Shown piece after piece: positions 62,062 through 64,000 of a stretch of DNA of 64,000 bases. The notes beneath the pieces are model-generated. The model saw only the letters and a program-made list of their open reading frames with translations, was not told where the DNA came from and searched no databases. Each line of letters begins with the position of its first letter. Position 1 is the first letter of the stretch. Position numbers and translations under genes: made by a program. Source of the stretch: Colletes latitarsis (lineage: Eukaryota > Arthropoda > Insecta > Hymenoptera > Colletidae); NCBI RefSeq assembly GCF_051014445.1, contig NC_135134.1, positions 28,461,672 through 28,525,671 on the forward strand, written 5' to 3'.

Positions 62062-64000
62062 ATGCGTTTTCCCCTAAAATATTGATCGAGGCCAGGTTTA
62101 GTCGACTGTTTCAGTGTGGCACCACATTACTACGTGATCCAAACCAAAAAAAGACCAGAATCTGGCCAACAAGTATGAGAAATATGCGAAAGTATGACCC
62201 TGATGAGGGAAAATCCCAGACCTAATCCATACCTAACATGCGTTATCCTCTAAAATATTGATCGAAACCAGGTTTATTGGACTGTTTCAGTGTGGTACCA
62301 CATTACTACGTGCTCCAAACCAGAAAAAACCCAGGATCTGTTCAACAAGTATGTGAAGAATGCGAAAGTATGAGACTGATGAGGGCAAATCCCATACATA
62401 ATCCAGACCTAACATGCATTATCCACTAAAATATTGATCGTGACCAGGCTTAGTCGACTGTTTCGGTGTGGTACCACATTACTACGTGATCCAAACCAGA
62501 GAAAGCCCAGGATCTGGCCAACAAGCATGAGAAATATGCGAAAGTGTGAGCATGATGAGACCAAATCCCAGACATAACCTAGACCTAACATGCGTTATCC
62601 ACTAAAATATTGATCGTGCCCAGGTTTAGTCGACTGTTTCGGTGTCGTACCACATTACTACATGATCCAATCCAGAAAAAGCCCAGAATCTGGCCATCAT
62701 GTAAGAGATATATGCGAAAGTATGAGCCTGAGGAGGGCAAATCCTAGACCCAACTCAGACTTAACATGTGTTATCCTCTAAAATATTGATCGAAACCAGG
62801 TTTATTGGACTGTTTCAGTGTGGTACCACATTACTACGTGCTCCAAACCAGAAAAAACCCAGGATCTGTTCAACAAGTATGTGAAGAATGCGAAAGTATG
62901 AGCCTGATGAGGGAAAATCCCAGACCTAATCCAGACCTAACATGCGTTATCCTCTAAAATATCGATCGAAGCAAGTTTTAATCGACTGTTTCAGTGTGGT
63001 ACCACACTACTATGTGATCCATACCAGAAAAAACCCAGGATCTGTTCAACAAGTATGTGAAGAATGCGAAAGTATGAGACTGATGAGGGCAAATCCCATA
63101 CATAATCCAGACCTAACATGCATTATCCACTAAAATATTGATCGTGACCAGGCTTAGTCGACTGTTTCGGTGTGGTACCACATTACTACGTGATCCAATC
63201 CAGAAAAAGCCCACAATCTGGCCATCAAGTAAGAGATATATGCGAAAGTATGAGCCTGAGGAGGGCAAATCCTAGACCCAACTCAGACTTAACATGTGTT
63301 ATCCTCTAAAATATTGATCGAAACCAGGTTTAATGGACTGTTTCAGTGTGGTACCACATTCCTACGTGATCCAAACCAGAAAAAGCCCAGAATCTGGCCA
63401 TCAAGTATGAGAAACATGCGAAAGTATGAGCCTGATGAGAGCAAATCCCAGACCTAACCTAGACCTAACATGAGTTATCCTTTGAAATGTTGACCCAGAC
63501 TAGGTTTAATTGACTGTTTCAGTGTGGTACCACATTACCACGTGATCCAAACCAGAAAAAACCCAGGATCTGTTCAACAGGTATGTGAAGAATGCGAAAG
63601 TGTGAGCCTGATGATAGCAAATCCCAGACCTAACCTAGACCTAACATGAGTTATCCTTTGAAATGTTGACCCAGACTAGGTTTAATTGACTGTTTCAGTG
63701 TGGTACCACATTACCACGTGATCCAAACCAGAAAAAACCCAGGATCTGTTCAACCGGTATGTGAAGAATGCGAAAGTGTGAGCCTGATGAGGGGAAATCC
63801 CGGACGTAACATAGACCTAACATGCGTTATCCTCTAAAATATTGATCGAAACCAGGTTTATTGGACTGTTTCAGTGTGGTACCACATTACTACGTGCTCC
63901 AAACCGAAAAAAGCCCAGAATCTGGCCATCATGTATGAGAAATATGCGAATGTATGAACCTGATGACTGCAAATCCCAACCCTAACCTAGACCTAACATG
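62062..64000 (+). repeat. Terminal segment: E B/N L L B/N N L M G G B
   Basis: Order by phase point: 62062 E, 62238 B/N, 62414 L/K, 62590 L, 62766 B/N, 62942 N, 63118 L, 63294 M-like, 63470 G, 63646 G, 63822 B. The array does not end; the last three bases are the ATG of the next monomer at 63998. The B/N monomer at 62766 lies next to a full N, and the G-G doublet appears for the third time. Confidence 0.82.

Larger units (their letters stand above)
1..64000 (+). repeat. Continuous ~176 bp tandem satellite array (363 full monomers)
   Basis: The window is made entirely of head-to-tail monomers in one orientation. Phase points (the ATG of 'taacatg') fall at 60, 236, 412, 588, 764, 940, 1116, 1292, 1468, 1644, 1820, 1996, 2173 and so on to 63822 and 63998. 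Positions 1-59 are the 3' end of a class K monomer and 63998-64000 the first bases of another monomer. Each monomer has an A/T-rich start (taaaatattgatcg), a 'ccaggttta' block, a GGTACC-centred dyad, 'acgtgatccaaacc', an A tract, a 'ccagaatctggcc' imperfect inverted repeat, a stretch of 'tatgag/tatgcg' subrepeats, and a 'gacctaac' direct repeat. Length, class diversity and HOR structure resemble centromeric satellites; that role is inferred. No stretch of even one monomer is non-satellite, so gene-free DNA everywhere in the window is this array. Confidence 0.98.

Noticed and set aside
1292..63133. Dozens of 63-codon + strand open frames as a gene family
   Set aside because: They coincide with single satellite monomers, start at the same phase point, end at a satellite TAA in the next monomer, have no separate promoter or flanks, and exist only because one base removes a TGA.
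1..64000. CRISPR array
   Set aside because: The period is 176 bp with similarity along the whole unit. There are no short identical repeats separated by unique spacers, and no cas genes.
1..64000. Transposon, LTR or LINE insertions, or inverted array segments
   Set aside because: The phase point recurs every 175-177 bases without a break and no monomer is in reverse orientation, so there is no room for an insertion of even a few bases beyond the three noted.
1..64000. Assembly artefact made of repeated identical reads
   Set aside because: Copies carry distinct private substitutions and many different chimeric junctions, which suits real satellite turnover. The near-identical 5 kb pair still needs long-read support, as stated in the findings.

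Overview
The whole window is one uninterrupted head-to-tail satellite DNA array. A monomer of about 176 bp repeats from the first base to the last, always in the same orientation. Taking the ATG of the near-universal 'taacatg' motif as the phase point, 363 complete monomers lie between 60 and 63998, with a partial monomer at each edge. I see no gene, RNA gene, transposon, microsatellite block, promoter or unique-sequence island. This is eukaryotic heterochromatin of centromeric or pericentromeric type. The evidence is near-nucleosomal monomer length, many sequence classes, higher-order repeats (HORs) and stacked recent segmental duplications. I do not recognise the family and cannot name the species. 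CpG is not strongly depleted, which weakly argues against a heavily methylated vertebrate-like genome.

I sorted the monomers by eye into twelve recurring classes with arbitrary labels B and D to N; slashes mark chimeras (left half/right half). Class K is 177 bp; nearly all others are 176 bp. Layout: 1-3405, a 12-monomer HOR (B D E B F G H I J B D K) and a second, truncated copy; 3406-6927, three 6-mers (E B D K I J) with local substitutions; 6928-9568, a B D K L J domain with a 352 bp duplication; 9569-12913, a further copy of D E B F G H I, then mixed classes; 12914-18901, a 20-monomer unit (3523 bp) and the first 14 monomers of its next copy; 18902-25416, a mixed zone rich in L, M, G, H and N; 25417-53079, a more homogenised core dominated by K I J K L-type units and large duplications up to about 5 kb; 53080-55192, a copy of 27.0-28.9 kb; 55193-64000, mixed classes with 4-mer, 12-mer and 17-mer duplications.

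The many 63-codon open frames on the + strand are not genes. They mark class I monomers (and a few J or N variants) in which the usual in-frame TGA is changed. Because 176 is not a multiple of 3, each frame hits a TAA in the next monomer. The interest of the window is structural: a conserved 12 bp dyad per monomer that classes J and H lack, short internal subrepeats, class-specific hairpins and palindromes, very few indels, and a recoverable history of unequal exchange. Class assignments, counts and boundaries come from reading by eye; boundaries are good to a few tens of bases.
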